Origin: Oegoconia quadripuncta
Taxonomy: Eukaryota > Arthropoda > Insecta > Lepidoptera > Autostichidae
Length of the DNA: 64,000 nucleotides
NCBI GenBank assembly: GCA_949316235.1
Contig: OX438747.1
Span: 2,356,501-2,420,500, forward strand
Reading direction: 5' to 3'
The notes under the pieces were generated by a model that was not told the DNA's origin, did no database searches, and saw only the letters and a list, made by a program, of their open reading frames with translations. Below, piece by piece: positions 1 through 9,570 of this stretch. The stretch's first letter is position 1; every line of letters begins with the position of its first letter. The position numbers and the translations under genes were made by a program.

Positions 1-18
1 GGTTTTCCTTTTAACTTC

Positions 19-60
<42 letters not shown>
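1..60. repeat. (TA)n microsatellite at truncated transposon edge
   Basis: An alternating TA run occupies about 23-60 and passes directly into the interior of the mariner-type element that follows. About 137 bp of that element's left terminal repeat are missing here compared with the complete copy at 13050-15169. The left end therefore seems to have been lost into, or replaced by, the microsatellite. An assembly collapse at this junction cannot be excluded. Confidence 0.8.
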
Positions 61-62
<2 letters not shown>

Positions 63-269
63 TCGGCTGGGAATCGAACCGACTCAAATGTGAAAAAAAA
101 AACACCCTACTTTTATGATGCCAATCGAAAGAATAGCTAAAAAATAATAACTCTGCCTAAGTAACATAGTATTTTAAAAGAAAGGAACAACGTGAAATTA
201 ATCATTTTAATCAAATAAAAAACATACATGAAACTGCCGTAGTCAATTAAGTAGGTATTTTTTTGTAAA

Positions 270-1331
270 TTAATTAATTAAATGCTCAAAATGTGATCCC
301 TCTTGTCTTACGCAAATCGCCAATCTTTTAATGAGCCCGCTGCCTGTTGATTTTCTAATCATTTTATGGTGAACACTCGATGTGATATGGCACAATTCTG
401 TTTGCAACTCGCCTACGTTCTCGTATCGCTTTTTGTATAGCATATCTTTCACGTATCCCCAAAAGAAGAAATCTAATGGTGTGAGGTCCGGGGATCTGGC
501 CGGCCATCTAATCGGTCCATTTGTACCAATCCATGTAGGAAAACATTCATTTAGAAAATCTGCTGCTCTCCGACTATTATGAGCCGGAGCTCCATCTTGT
601 TGGAAAATTAAGTTTTCTTGCTCCGCCGCGGAATGGTTTCTTATCTTATCCCTTAAAATTTGAAGTATTCCTAAATACTTTTCTGTGTTCAAGGTTCCTT
701 GGTAAAAATGGATTAAGAAAACCCGTTTTTTTAAAAGTCCGCACCAACAGTTGAGTGAAAAACGCACTTGGTTATTAGTTTCAGTCACTCGTAGGGGATT
801 TTCTTTAGACCAAATACGATTATTGTTGCGGTTATACATACCGTTATTGCTAAAGTTAGATTCGTCTGTCCAAATAATATTATCCAAAAAATTTGGATCT
901 TCGAGCAATCGTGCCTGGATATCAAGACAGAAATTTTTTCTCCTTTCTGTATCGCCCGGAAGTAATTTTTGAACCAATCGTCCTTCAACATAACTCTTAA
1001 AACCGTGTTTTTTTAATACACGGTGTATTTTACTTTTTGAAACTCCAATTTCATGTTCTCCTTCTCTCACCGATGCTTTCGGAAAAGCCGAAAAGTAAAT
1101 TAAAATACCAAGTTCTTCGTCGTTGATCGTATGGTTTTCTTGCTGTGGTTCTCTTGGGCGTTTATCGAAACGTCCCAGAGTTTTCAAATTGTTCACAAGC
1201 CTTTTCAAAACTTTACGAGACGGTATTTGTCTATCAGGATATTTTACGCCATACCACCGCAAACTTCTAGAGATATCTTTATCGTTCAAAAAATATGCTT
1301 CCATTAGATCAAAACTTACTTGATATGCCAT
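270..1331 (-). CDS. Tc1/mariner-superfamily transposase, 353 aa, intact (copy 1)
   Basis: Predicted DDE/D transposase that would excise and reinsert its own element at TA dinucleotides in the nucleus. The ORF is uninterrupted with an ATG start. Residues 1-60 form a helix-turn-helix region of the DUF4817 type common in arthropod transposases (YPDRQIPSRKVLKRLV). Residues 95-115 look like a second HTH. The catalytic core shows WTDES (D156), FQQDGAPAH (D246) and SPDLTPLDFFFWG (D287). D246 and D287 are 40 residues apart, so the triad ends in Asp with a longer spacing than classical DD34D mariner. The C-terminus is ...HFEHLIN. It differs from copy 2 at one residue near 202 (Lys here, Asn there). 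Family assignment is confident; whether it is expressed is unknown. Confidence 0.92.
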   Translation of the reverse strand: MAYQVSFDLMEAYFLNDKDISRSLRWYGVKYPDRQIPSRKVLKRLVNNLKTLGRFDKRPREPQQENHTINDEELGILIYFSAFPKASVREGEHEIGVSKSKIHRVLKKHGFKSYVEGRLVQKLLPGDTERRKNFCLDIQARLLEDPNFLDNIIWTDESNFSNNGMYNRNNNRIWSKENPLRVTETNNQVRFSLNCWCGLLKKRVFLIHFYQGTLNTEKYLGILQILRDKIRNHSAAEQENLIFQQDGAPAHNSRRAADFLNECFPTWIGTNGPIRWPARSPDLTPLDFFFWGYVKDMLYKKRYENVGELQTELCHITSSVHHKMIRKSTGSGLIKRLAICVRQEGSHFEHLIN

Positions 1332-1742
1332 GTTCGCAATAAATTAACACAATAACACTTGTGTAAGTGAATTGAGACTAAACAGATCAATATCCGAAAA
1401 ACAAACGCTCGCACATACTGTTCCATTTTCAAATTTAAGAACAACATTTAAAAATATCACTTCTTTTTAAAATATCTTAAAAAGTATGCATTCAAACAAA
1501 CGCTGTCATAAACTGTTCCATTTTCAAATTATAAATTATTTATTTTTGTTTTTAATTTGCCTTCTGTCTAGCTTACAGAGGACGTATTGAAATACAAGTT
1601 TTATCATTTCATCTACACGTGCACTTATAATAAGGAAAACTATGTTAGTACCTATTTTATGAAGTGGGTACTTATTTACGAATAATCAATGCTATCTTTG
1701 GAATGATAATATCGCTACTTTTCGAACGTCGTCGGCAATAAA

Positions 1743-2038
1743 TAACTTTCTTGAAATTTGACTCAATCATTTTATGTTGTTCCTTTCTTTTAAAATACTA
1801 TGTTACTTAGGCAGAGTTATTATTTTTTAGCTATTCTTTCGATTGGCATCATAAAAGTAGGGTGTTTTTTTTTTCACATTTAAGTCGGTATAACTTTCTT
1901 GAAATTTGACTCAATCATTTTATGTTGTTCCTTTCTTTTAAAATACTATGTTACTTAGGCAGAGTTATTATTTTTTAGCTATTCTTTCGATTGGCATCAT
2001 AAAAGTAGGGTGTTTTTTTTTTCACATTTGAGTCGGTT
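1743..2038. repeat. Two-unit tandem duplication (148 bp) inside transposon copy 1
   Basis: Units 1743-1890 and 1891-2038 are nearly identical. Removing one unit restores exact colinearity with the complete element (2191 - 148 + 13126 = 15169). Each unit contains the inner part of the right terminal inverted repeat, so copy 1 carries that stretch twice. Confidence 0.95.
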
Positions 2039-2191
2039 CGATTCCCAGCCGAAGCAAATAATTTTTAGAAAATCTATGAATGCAGAATTACTAACTTTTA
2101 AAAATAACATAAAGTCTTCTTTGAGCAAAATTCACTATCTACGATATTTAAGGTACTTCCCCTTCATGTCCCATAACTTTGGGACGCCCTG

Positions 2192-2530
2192 TATATATAC
2201 ATACTACTGCTGTCAATTTTTGTGACTCTTGACTCTAACAAAAGTTAGCACTTTAAAGATTAATATTCCAAACGGATTCCTGAATCAAATAACTGTTCAG
2301 GATAACCTCTAATATTTTTAAACGACTATCCAACGACATCCGACACGATGGAATACTAAGCTATCCCTACTTTATGGGTACCCTAAAAATTTACCATTTT
2401 ATCGGCGGGATTATACATATTAATGTATAGCCATGCCAAATTACAGCTTTCTAGGACAAAGAGTCTCTGAAAAAAAAACTAAGCCGCAGACAGACAGACG
2501 GACATAGCGAAATTATAAGTGTTTCTACTT
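2192..2530. other. Intronic sequence with degraded dispersed repeat, no gene seen
   Basis: This contains a stretch with CAGACAGACAGACGGACAT and 'cgaaatta', part of a dispersed repeat that recurs at 19190-19260, 53755-53880 and 57980-58060 (gggttccgtagtcaac / gtccgtctgtctgtc blocks). No coding potential is recognised. Confidence 0.5.
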
Positions 2531-2690
2531 TTTTCTCTACCCAAAGGTTGTCTGGTAGAAATCGCTTAATAGCGATAAGACCGCCTGGTTGTACAATTAT
2601 TATTGTTTTTGAAGCTATATTTATGAAGTATATTGTAGAATTTTTGTGCAATAAAGTGTACTTGATTGATTGATTGTTTTATTTATTTAT
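2530..2690 (+). mobile_element. 3' end of a non-LTR retrotransposon (LINE-5)
   Basis: The block GGTTGTCTGGTAGAAATCGC, 'agcgataagaccgcc' is a recurrent lepidopteran LINE tail. It recurs in reverse near 21565-21600 and 48738-48860 and forward near 42873-42955. It ends in AATAAAG and a (GATT)n tail. Only the 3' end is present. Confidence 0.6.
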
Positions 2691-3115
2691 TTATTGTATA
2701 TCACATGGTTTACAATAGATGTTATCATAAAAGTGTACAAGCATGTGACACCCTTTAAGGGCACCGTAAAAGTAAATTCCGTATCAAGCTTGTTGACTAC
2801 GGAAGCCTAAAACTAAGGTTTCCACGTTAATAACAGATGGCGTTGTATGTAATCAAGTGACATTTGTAATTTAATCATGAAATCGATAAACAATTTCAAC
2901 TTTTTATTTCACGACTGATACCGATTTCATTCTCCTCTTTTTAATGCAAAATATCTAATCACAATGCAACCTGATCGACCTGATATTTATGCAAAGATTA
3001 TAGATTATATTTGTCTTTGATTTTGACACATGACTTCAAATCAATGCTACCTTATGCCTTTTGTATTATTAGGAAAAAAAAAACGGAAGCTGAAAAAGCT
3101 GGATGTGTGTGATAA

Positions 3116-3299
3116 GAGGGCGGAGTGTGAGTTTTGTTTCGACTTAACTTTACTACCGCGTTCACGTTTACGTGACGATTTGTATGAAGAAATATGCAGC
3201 GCTTCTAGCGGATGCAAAACGCTATTTTTCATAGGTACTTTTTGCGTAAATTCGAACGCGATGGTAAAGTTAAAAACGAGGCAAAACTCGCACTTCCCA
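3116..3299 (+). mobile_element. MITE-2 copy a (about 185 bp, ~50-bp terminal inverted repeats)
   Basis: The left end GGAGTGTGAGTTTTGTTTCG and the reverse complement of the right end (GTGCGAGTTTTGCCTCG) match for about 50 bp, including 'aactttactaccgcgttcac' against 'aactttaccatcgcgttcg'. Other copies lie at 9603-9787 and 31929-32115. It has no coding capacity, so it is a non-autonomous DNA transposon. The overlapping short ORFs are an artefact of the palindrome. Confidence 0.75.
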
Positions 3300-3364
3300 C
3301 AAAGATCTCTGATTTTTGCCTGCCATGAAGTGTCGAATTTTAAAACAACAAAGAGCTGAGGCAA

Positions 3365-4328
3365 TTGTTACTATTTCTTCTTTAATTTTCATCTAGAAAA
3401 GCTTCGATTATCAATCCCACAAAACAATCACCCATCTTATCATCATCGCTAACCACGTGTAAACCCTCATCTGTTTCAGATAGGTCTACTCCAATGGTGA
3501 GTACTTTCGAAACCGGAATAGTAACTCCGTCTACATCGAACAGCGCAAAAACGTGACCACATCCAATACTGGCTCACTACGGGTATAATTCAATACAGTT
3601 TATACCAACCCATCGATGTACAGTGGCGGTTGCGTAACCAAGCGATTGGCCATTGACCGTCTACAAAAAATGGTCCGGTGTCGTTGCCGAGTCGAGTATT
3701 ATCTGATAGAGTGTCACAATTTTTGCTACGGTTGAGCGCCGAGTGGTCCAATTGGAGAATAATAGAAAGTGTTGGACATTTTGTTAGTCGCTGCTTTGGC
3801 GGGTACCACAGAAAGACTCGAGCATCATCTGATAATCAGTTTATAACCTGAGTATTGTCTTCTTCAATTTAACAACTATGCTCTTGTCGGTGAAGTAATG
3901 GCCACGTCTCTGTGCTTTCTGCCTTCGATTTAACCTCTTGATACGATATTCACCTTTTCTTTAACTTGGTCAAAGTTTAAGTGACCTAGTATTGTCTAGA
4001 TATGAAAATTTTAATTTTAGAGTAAAATACTCCGAGCTTCGCCCCCTTTTGCACCAGTTTTTAAGTCGGCCAAGGGTAACTAGCATCCGTGAGGGTTGTG
4101 TTCATGCCCCACAACGCCAGTGGCAAACTTTTTCAAGACTAGTCCACTCCCATAAACCCATTTGGCTTAGTCTAACCCCAGTCATACACTCCACAGTTAT
4201 CTTCCCTTATATATTGCCAGAAGAATGTGTTTCCGCAGTGCAAATTTGGTTGACGACAAGTTCCTCTAACAATGGGTCCTTTTTGACATTTACACATTCA
4301 TAATATAAAAAAAGATGTTGTAATCCGT
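3365..4328. other. Intron 3 sequence with no recognised feature
   Basis: I find no open frame with family similarity, no terminal repeats and no SINE boxes here. The 103-aa frame at 3992-4303 has no recognisable motifs and is probably spurious. Confidence 0.4.
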
Positions 4329-4425
4329 TATCTAGTATCCATAGTACAAGCTTTGCTTAGTTTGGGACTAGATGATTGGTGTAAGTGCCCCAAATATTTA
4401 TTTATTATTTATTTATTATTATTAT
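4329..4425 (+). mobile_element. SINE-A 3' fragment
   Basis: Matches the SINE-A 3' module (CTAGTATCCATAGTACAAGC ... GGGACTAGATGATTGGTGTA) and ends in a (TTTATTA)n tail. The tRNA-like head is missing. Confidence 0.8.
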
Positions 4426-4427
4426 AT

Positions 4428-4600
4428 AAAAACCTGATTTAAAAGAGCAACCCCTCGAGTTTTTGCTTGTTCTTCTCAAGGGACAATTGCTTTTTGAACA
4501 AACAGTAGCTTAAAAAATGTAAAATCTGACTATTTTACAAAATCTGACTATTTTATGTACCTACAAAATAAAGCATTTTTGAATTTGAAGGCTCCTTTAA
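4428..4600 (+). mobile_element. LINE-3 3' end
   Basis: The block 'aaaagagcaacccctcgag', 'cttgttcttctcaaggg' then 'aaaataaagcatttttgaa' is the untranslated 3' end of LINE-3, copied many times in the window. A fuller copy follows at 4845-5265. Confidence 0.7.
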
Positions 4601-4844
4601 ATTATCGTATGAACATTCCTACTACACAGATTGCGCAACAAGTCCAAAAAGGTTGCGCGTCAAGTAATCGCTCACGCAATTTGCGGAACCCCATTACCGG
4701 TTCAAGGTCCGAAATGATGAAAGAGTGTGAAATTATGGTACAATCTGATGAAAATTTTAGTAAAGTCACCGCTTAATTATGTAAAATATGTACTGTAAAT
4801 AAATATAAAATAGGATAAGTAAATTTAATAGGCGTGTTAGCATG

Positions 4845-5265
4845 CTTCGGAAGGCAGGTTAAATAGTCGGTCCCGGTTGTTTAAAGTTGATATACAAAAT
4901 CTTCCTCTCAATAAATTTAAAGATACTATAAAACAGAAACTTATTAACAAAGCATATTATAAAATATCGGACTATTTAGATGATAATCGTCCCTGGATCA
5001 GATCGTTCGATACCAGGCTATTTCACAATTAATAATGAAATATAAAAACCTTTTTGTAATATAAAAACCTTTATGTAAAATCAAAGCCTGATTTTAAAAG
5101 CGCAACCCATCGAGTTTCTTACTTGTTCTTCTCAGGGGAAAATTGCATTTTGAACAAACAGCTTAAAAAATGTAAAATTTACTATGTAAAATTGACTATT
5201 TTAAGTGTACTCTGTGTACCTACAAAATAAAGCATTTTTGACTTTGACTGAAGGCACTCGTTAAG
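4845..5265 (+). mobile_element. LINE-3 3' part with reverse-transcriptase ORF C-terminus
   Basis: Frame near 4883-5032 reads VDIQNLPLNKFKDTIKQ ... AYYKISDYLDDNRPW, the C-terminal tail typical of a lepidopteran non-LTR retrotransposon ORF2. It is followed by the shared 3' UTR ('aaaagcgcaacccatcgag') and an 'aaaataaagcatttttgac' end. The upstream 'gaaggcaggttaaatagtcgg' belongs to another dispersed repeat. A 5'-truncated, dead copy. Confidence 0.75.
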
Positions 5266-5277
5266 CCAAGTCGGTGG

Positions 5278-5310
5278 CCTATAAAGAAAGAAAGAAAGAA
5301 AGAAAGAAAA
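5278..5310 (+). repeat. (GAAA)n microsatellite
   Basis: About seven consecutive AAAG units follow a short dispersed-repeat fragment ('gaaggcactcgttaagccaa', also near 19485). Confidence 0.9.
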
Positions 5311-5449
5311 AGTATTTATTCGGTGTCACATATCGTAAACTAAACAATAATCTTAAATTCTAGCAAAATATACATATATATATATGCCACATATATATAT
5401 GTGGCACCGAAAAGGCATCCACTCAGCATATGCCGAGGTACCAGTTAGA

Positions 5450-5640
5450 TACCACGACGCTGGTCTCCTTGAGCCAGACAACGCAACCACGCGCGGATTA
5501 AAAACTGTGAGGTAGCCACAAGTCTGACACAAAATCGTCAGACATTGCTTAACTTCGCTAATCGAAAACGAATAGCGAATGCGACTGCGCCACGAGCGCT
5601 TTTTACCGGACAGTCCTTAAAAGGAGGTTCATGTATTTCG
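5450..5640. repeat. Dispersed repeat shared with 25160-25345
   Basis: The stretch 'gaaaacgaatagcgaatgcg' followed by 'actgcgccacgagcgc' resembles 'gagaacgaaaagcaaccgcg', 'actgctccacgagtg' near 25290-25330. The class is not recognised; it is probably an old LINE or DNA-element piece. Confidence 0.4.
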
Positions 5641-5750
5641 AGTACCTATATGTATGTAGATTTCTATGTTACCTCCTGCAGCCTAGCCTCTTGATCCCTA
5701 GAGTGTCATAGGATACAGGATGGTAAAAAATCTAACATGGCGCGCAAAAC

Positions 5751-5984
5751 GACGACCGGATGGTGTAGTGGATAGTGACCCTGTCAGCGAAACCAACGGT
5801 TGCGGGTTCGAATCCCGCGAGGGGTAAATGTTTGTGTGATGAATACAAACATTTATTCCCGAATCATGGATGTTTATACAAATATTTATGTATGTTCATC
5901 CATTATCTAGTATCCATAGCACAAGCTTTGCTTAGTTTGGGACTAGATGATTGGTGTAAGTTTCCGAAATATATATATGTATAT
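5751..5984 (+). mobile_element. SINE-A, full-length copy
   Basis: tRNA-derived SINE. The head has an A-box-like TGGTGTAGTGG and a B-box GGTTCGAATCC ending CGCGAGGGG. The body ('tgtttgtgtgatgaataca', 'catggatgttta') and 3' module ('gcttagtttgggactagatg') follow, with an AT-rich tail. It would have been transcribed by RNA polymerase III and moved by a partner LINE. The 72-aa frame here is not a gene. Confidence 0.88.
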
Positions 5985-5992
5985 AAGATCTA

Positions 5993-6365
5993 ACAAAATT
6001 AACCCGACAAACTTTGCAGAGTGTATGTATAGGATGTACCTATTACGAAAAAAATAAAAAATAAAATATTAAAGTTAACAAATTTTATTCAAAAAATAAA
6101 ATTTAAAAATGTAATTTTTGTGAGTTGGGCCTCAATGACCGCGCGCTCTAAGTAAAACAACAACACAAACACGTGCCGCGCTATCATTGACAAAATAAGG
6201 TACAATGGAAATGAAGTAAGTGTGTTAATTTGTATTTTCATTTGCACTTAGGTACATTTAATTTTTTTACTCGGAAACAAAATTTTCAGGGCTAGTTTTT
6301 TTAATGAATATATTATTTTATTGTCATGTACGTGCAATTGCCAAATTTTGTCGGGTTAATTTTGT
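5993..6365. mobile_element. MITE-1, 373 bp, TA target duplication
   Basis: Left end ACAAAATTAACCCGACAAA and right end TTTGTCGGGTTAATTTTGT are perfect 19-bp inverted repeats. Both are flanked by TA (5991-5992 and 6366-6367). There is no ORF. It looks like a non-autonomous Tc1/mariner-type element, inserted into the AT-rich tail of the SINE-A copy just upstream. Confidence 0.88.
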
Positions 6366-6399
6366 TATATAAATATATATATAATGCTGTCGGGTTTTT

Positions 6400-6720
6400 T
6401 GGTGTTTAAATACTTAGGTAAATAGTTATTGAACGTTTGTTTTCCTCTTTATCCGACTGCCCAAGGAAGGAGGTGTGTATGTATGTCCGTTCTTTGGCGT
6501 ATTCTGTAGCCTAAACGTCTTGGCCGATTTCGAAGTTCATGGTGTTGTTAGATTCGTCTTGGTACCTGGAGTATCATCACCATATTTTTTTATTATTTAC
6601 CATAAAATTTTACCATAAAATATATCCATATTTTATGGTAAAATATCCAACATGGCGTCCGCAAAATACAAAATATGTGCTGTCGCGTTTTTGGTTTTTA
6701 AATACTTTTCCTTAAATTTT
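6400..6720. repeat. Degraded dispersed repeat ('ccaacatggcgtccgcaaaa' family)
   Basis: Blocks 'tgctgtcgggttttttggtg', 'ctgcccaaggaaggaggtg' and 'aaaatatccaacatggcg' recur in degraded form near 5700-5750, 19020-19150, 45300-45370 and 59760-59890. No terminal repeats or ORF seen; class unknown. Confidence 0.5.
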
Positions 6721-6721
6721 T

Positions 6722-7038
6722 CTTTTTTTTTATGCACAACTGGTTAGCACGTGACCTCAATTACACAAATGTTAAGTGAAGATGAGGCCGAAGGTGGAAG
6801 CGTACTGACCCGGAAACCCCATCTTATTTAAGGGACTGGCTTATCTTATGTCTGACAACCGGAACACACATTGCTGCTTGGCGGCAGAGTTAGATAAGAT
6901 GGTGGTAGCTAGCCAGGCGGACATTTAAAATGCTCTACCACCAACCAAATCGAGTACTAAACATGTACCCCCCTGGGATCGAACCCGCGACCTCCGATTC
7001 GTAAACTCTATGTTGTTTACATTGAGCCACGGAGGTGG
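6722..7038 (-). mobile_element. SINE-B, near full length
   Basis: On the minus strand it starts CCGCCTCCGTGGCTCAATGT (head with A-box-like TGGCTCAATG) and has B-box GGTTCGATCCC. The body includes 'ggttggtggtaggg', 'ccgccaagcagcaatgtg', 'ggtcagtacgcttccac' and an A-rich tail. It resembles a tRNA-derived SINE. Thirteen copies or fragments occur in the window. Confidence 0.85.
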
Positions 7039-7107
7039 TTAATTACTTTTCTGTTGTCATTGTTATTGTTGTGCATTTGCTGTATATAAAGACAAATAAT
7101 CCATATA

Positions 7108-8426
7108 CATTCAGTGTACTAAGTATCGGGAATTTGTCAATAAAACAAAAAATACAAATTATTCATCTAAATTTATTTTATCGCCTTCAAAGTAGGCCCC
7201 ATCGCTTGCAATACAACATCTCCACCGCTTCACCCAGTCTTCCATACATTTTTCATAGGCTATTTGCGGTATGGCCTTTAGCTCATTCAGCGAATTTTCT
7301 TTTATGGCTTCTATCGACTCAAAACGTTTTCCTCGAAGTGGTAATTTTAACTTGGGAAATAAAAAAAAGTCAGACGGAGCCATATCAGGTGAATACGGTG
7401 CTTAGTCGAGAACTTTTGTTGAATTTTTCGCTAAAAACTCTTTCACTATAATGGCTGTGTGTGATGGTGCATTATCATGGTGCAGCATCCATGAGTTGTG
7501 TTGCCACAAATCTGGACGTTTTCGGCGGATACTCTCACGCAAACGCTTCATGACGCCTAAATAATATTCTTTATTCACTGTTTCTCCCTCTGGAAGGAAT
7601 TCGGAGTGAACCACACCACGGTAGTCAAAAAAAACTGTCAGCATCACCTTGATTTTGGAGCGACTTTGCCGCGGTTTTTTGGGTTTCGGCTCGTTTTCGA
7701 GACGCCATTCTGAAGACTGTTGGCTTGTTTGCATGTCGTACTCATAAACCCATGTCTCGTCGCCAGTTATTATACTTTTCATAAAGGTCGGATCCGTAGA
7801 AGCTCGGGAAACCATGTCTTCAGCGACATGCTTTCGCTGCGCTTTTTGAACAAAATTGAGCTCTTTTGGAACTAGTCGAGCGGCGACGCGTTTCATGCCT
7901 AAAATGTCAATGAGAATGTTGTGGACGGACTTAAAAGATATGTTCACCTCACTAGCCAACTCTCTCAGACTCATACGTCGATTTTCGAGCACTAGCTTCT
8001 TGATTCTGTCGATGTTTTCTTTGGTCGTAGCGGTTGAAGGTCTACCAGAACGAGGCAAGTCTACTACTACTTCTCGGCCTTCTTTAAAAGCCTTATACCA
8101 TTCATAAGCCCTTGTTTTCGATATACACGATTCGCCGTAGGTATTTCGCAACATTTTTAGTGATTCACCACATGAAATATCATTTGAAACACAAAATTTA
8201 AGGCACACTCTTTGTTCAACAATATTTTCCATTGTAAAAATCGCCGAGGACTCAAAACTATGACCAACAAAAAGTGTAGTTTAAAACAAATTAAATGACA
8301 GATCCCGCTCAAATTTTGCGCGCTAAATCAGTACAGTGCTACCAACATGCAGTAAAAAAATTAGAACGACCTCTTTTACGCGGGTCTTTTTATTGACATA
8401 TTCCCGATACTTTTTACACAGAGTAG
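7108..8426 (-). mobile_element. DD34D mariner, 1.32 kb, both ends present, transposase interrupted by one stop
   Basis: Terminal inverted repeats contain AAGTATCGGGAAT(A/T)TGTCAATAAAA and are flanked by TA at 7106-7107 and 8427-8428. The size and single-gene layout are typical of mariner. The 5' 0.8 kb is nearly identical to the truncated copy at 40990-41790, so both are young. It lies inside innexin intron 3. Confidence 0.92.
7159..8232 (-). pseudogene. Mariner transposase with a single premature stop (357 codons if read through)
   Basis: Mariner transposase, the cut-and-paste enzyme of the surrounding element. Residues 1-110 form the paired HTH DNA-binding region. ITGDETW (D158), HHDNAPSHTA (D253) and MAPSDFFLF (D288) give the D,D34,D triad. 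The C-terminus ...AYFEGDKINLDE is complete. Codon 277 (7402-7404) is TAA, where a one-base change from CAA (Gln) is the likely cause. The frame is open on both sides and there is no frameshift. The stop lies between the second and third catalytic Asp, so the product would be inactive without read-through. Start chosen at 8232, the ATG giving the usual MENIVEQR N-terminus. Confidence 0.93.
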
Positions 8427-8479
8427 TATATATATATATGTATCTATTTATTTACACAGTACTACACCGCTTCCGTGAA

Positions 8480-8735
8480 ACGATTTAAGGATATCATAAC
8501 CCGTTAAGATCGTCAGGGTAATTCCGACCGGTGACGTTTATGGTGACATGGCCTATCATAAACTAGTCTTTACACACTATCTTACACACTTGGCTACTTA
8601 TATGGTCATGACAGTAATTCCTAGAACTGAAGGTCCGCGACGATATTATCAGATGGCAATTTTAGTGATTACGAAAAAAGTAGAAATAAGTTATATAAGA
8701 GATGTAATTGTTTATGTAATTTTGCTATTCCTATA
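8480..8735. other. Intron 3, nothing recognised
   Basis: AT-rich sequence between the mariner and a SINE-B fragment, with no similarity seen to other parts of the window. Confidence 0.4.
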
Positions 8736-8737
8736 AT

Positions 8738-8970
8738 ATTGTACGGGGTACATATTTAGTACTCTGTTTGGTTGGTGGTAGGACATAATAAATGTCCACC
8801 TGGCTAGCTACCACCATCTTATCTAAATCTGCCGCCAAGCAGCAATGTGTGTTCCGGTTGTCAGACATAAGATAGGGTTTCCGGGTCAGTACGCTACCAC
8901 CTTCGGCCTCATCTTCACTTAACATCAGGTGTGATTGAGGTCAAGTGCTGACCCGTTGTGGTTAAAAAAA
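8738..8970 (+). mobile_element. SINE-B, lacking the head
   Basis: Begins at the 'ggggtacatatttagtactc' module and runs through 'gccgccaagcagcaatgtg' to CCGTTGTGGTTAAAAAAAAA. The B-box region is missing, so it is 5'-truncated. Confidence 0.8.
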
Positions 8971-9012
8971 AATTAAATGATTAGAAAAAAGGATCTATTA
9001 CATCATCCTCAA

Positions 9013-9105
9013 TCAGAGACTAACTCGGCATACATTGCTGGTTAATAAAGTAAGGATATTACAATATGTAAGCCTCTCAGTAATGTATGCCGAATAAGTT
9101 TCTGA
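9013..9105. repeat. Small 93-bp hairpin element
   Basis: Arms 'tcagagactaactcggcata' and its near inverse (TATGCCGAATAAGTTTCTGA) are separated by about 40 bases. This may be a tiny MITE or a decayed palindrome; no second copy was seen. Confidence 0.55.
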
Positions 9106-9169
9106 ATTTAGGATAGTGTAGTAAGTGCTTTATATATAAATGTAATTAAAATTTTTAATGAAAATGAAT

Positions 9170-9383
9170 TTTTATATTTCATTTAATTACTTATGTGCAT
9201 TATCCGACTGCTCTTAAACGGTGAAGGAAAACATCGTGAGGAAACCTGAATGAAATAAAAGTTCTAATGCATGTGAAGTCCCCAACCCGCATTGGGCCAG
9301 CGTGATGAACTATGGCCCATACTTCATTATGCGAGGGAAATCCCCAGCAGTGGGATATTTACAGGCTGAGATGATGAGAATCG
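9170..9383 (+). mobile_element. SINE-D fragment
   Basis: The order 'ttatccgactgctcttaaac', 'aggaaaacatcgtgaggaaa', 'cccaacccgcattgggccag', 'cagcagtgggatatttacag' matches a repeat seen inverted at 20675-20968, 34296-34565 and 39066-39345. The complete copies carry a tRNA-like B-box (GGTTCGATTCCC). Confidence 0.65.
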
Positions 9384-9480
9384 CATGGATGTTTATATAA
9401 AAATTTATGTATGGTTATCCGTTATCTAGTATCCATAGCACAAGCTTTATTTAGTTTGGGACTAGATGATTGGTGTAAGT
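9384..9480 (+). mobile_element. SINE-A 3' fragment
   Basis: Starts at 'catggatgtttatataaa' and ends 'gactagatgattggtgtaag'. The head is missing. Confidence 0.8.
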
Positions 9481-9570
9481 CATTTATATAAAAAAAAAAT
9501 TGTTAGTGGTTCAATTTCTTCCACATTCAATACCCCTGCCTCACGCATGAATCCATGGACAAAGGAAAAA

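Larger units (their letters stand above)
61..2191 (-). mobile_element. Mariner-type transposon, copy 1, left end truncated, with internal 148-bp tandem duplication
   Basis: This aligns base for base with the complete copy at 13050-15169 (offset 13126 through the transposase gene). It differs in three ways. The left end is missing before base 61. A 148-bp block (1743-1890) is tandemly repeated as 1891-2038, inside the right terminal repeat. A few single bases also differ, for example in the T run near 725. The right end finishes ...GACGCCCTG at 2191, followed by TA, as expected for a Tc1/mariner element. With only one intact end this copy should not be mobile, although its transposase gene is open. 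It lies in intron 3 of the innexin gene. Confidence 0.93.

Noticed and set aside
382..1323. Plus-strand frames over the transposase gene (66-73 aa), and the same set at 13508-14449
   Set aside because: Antisense shadows of the 353-aa transposase.
2010..2225. 71-aa and 141-aa frames MFFFSHLSRFDSQPK... at 2010, 13016 and 14988
   Set aside because: They lie in the transposon's terminal inverted repeats, hence their repetition; no protein evidence.
5769..5835. Possible tRNA genes at the GGTTCGAATCC boxes (also 44255, 47315, 53280, 55345, 60000, 60250)
   Set aside because: The heads lack a proper acceptor stem and cloverleaf, and each continues into the same SINE body. They are SINE promoters, not tRNA genes.
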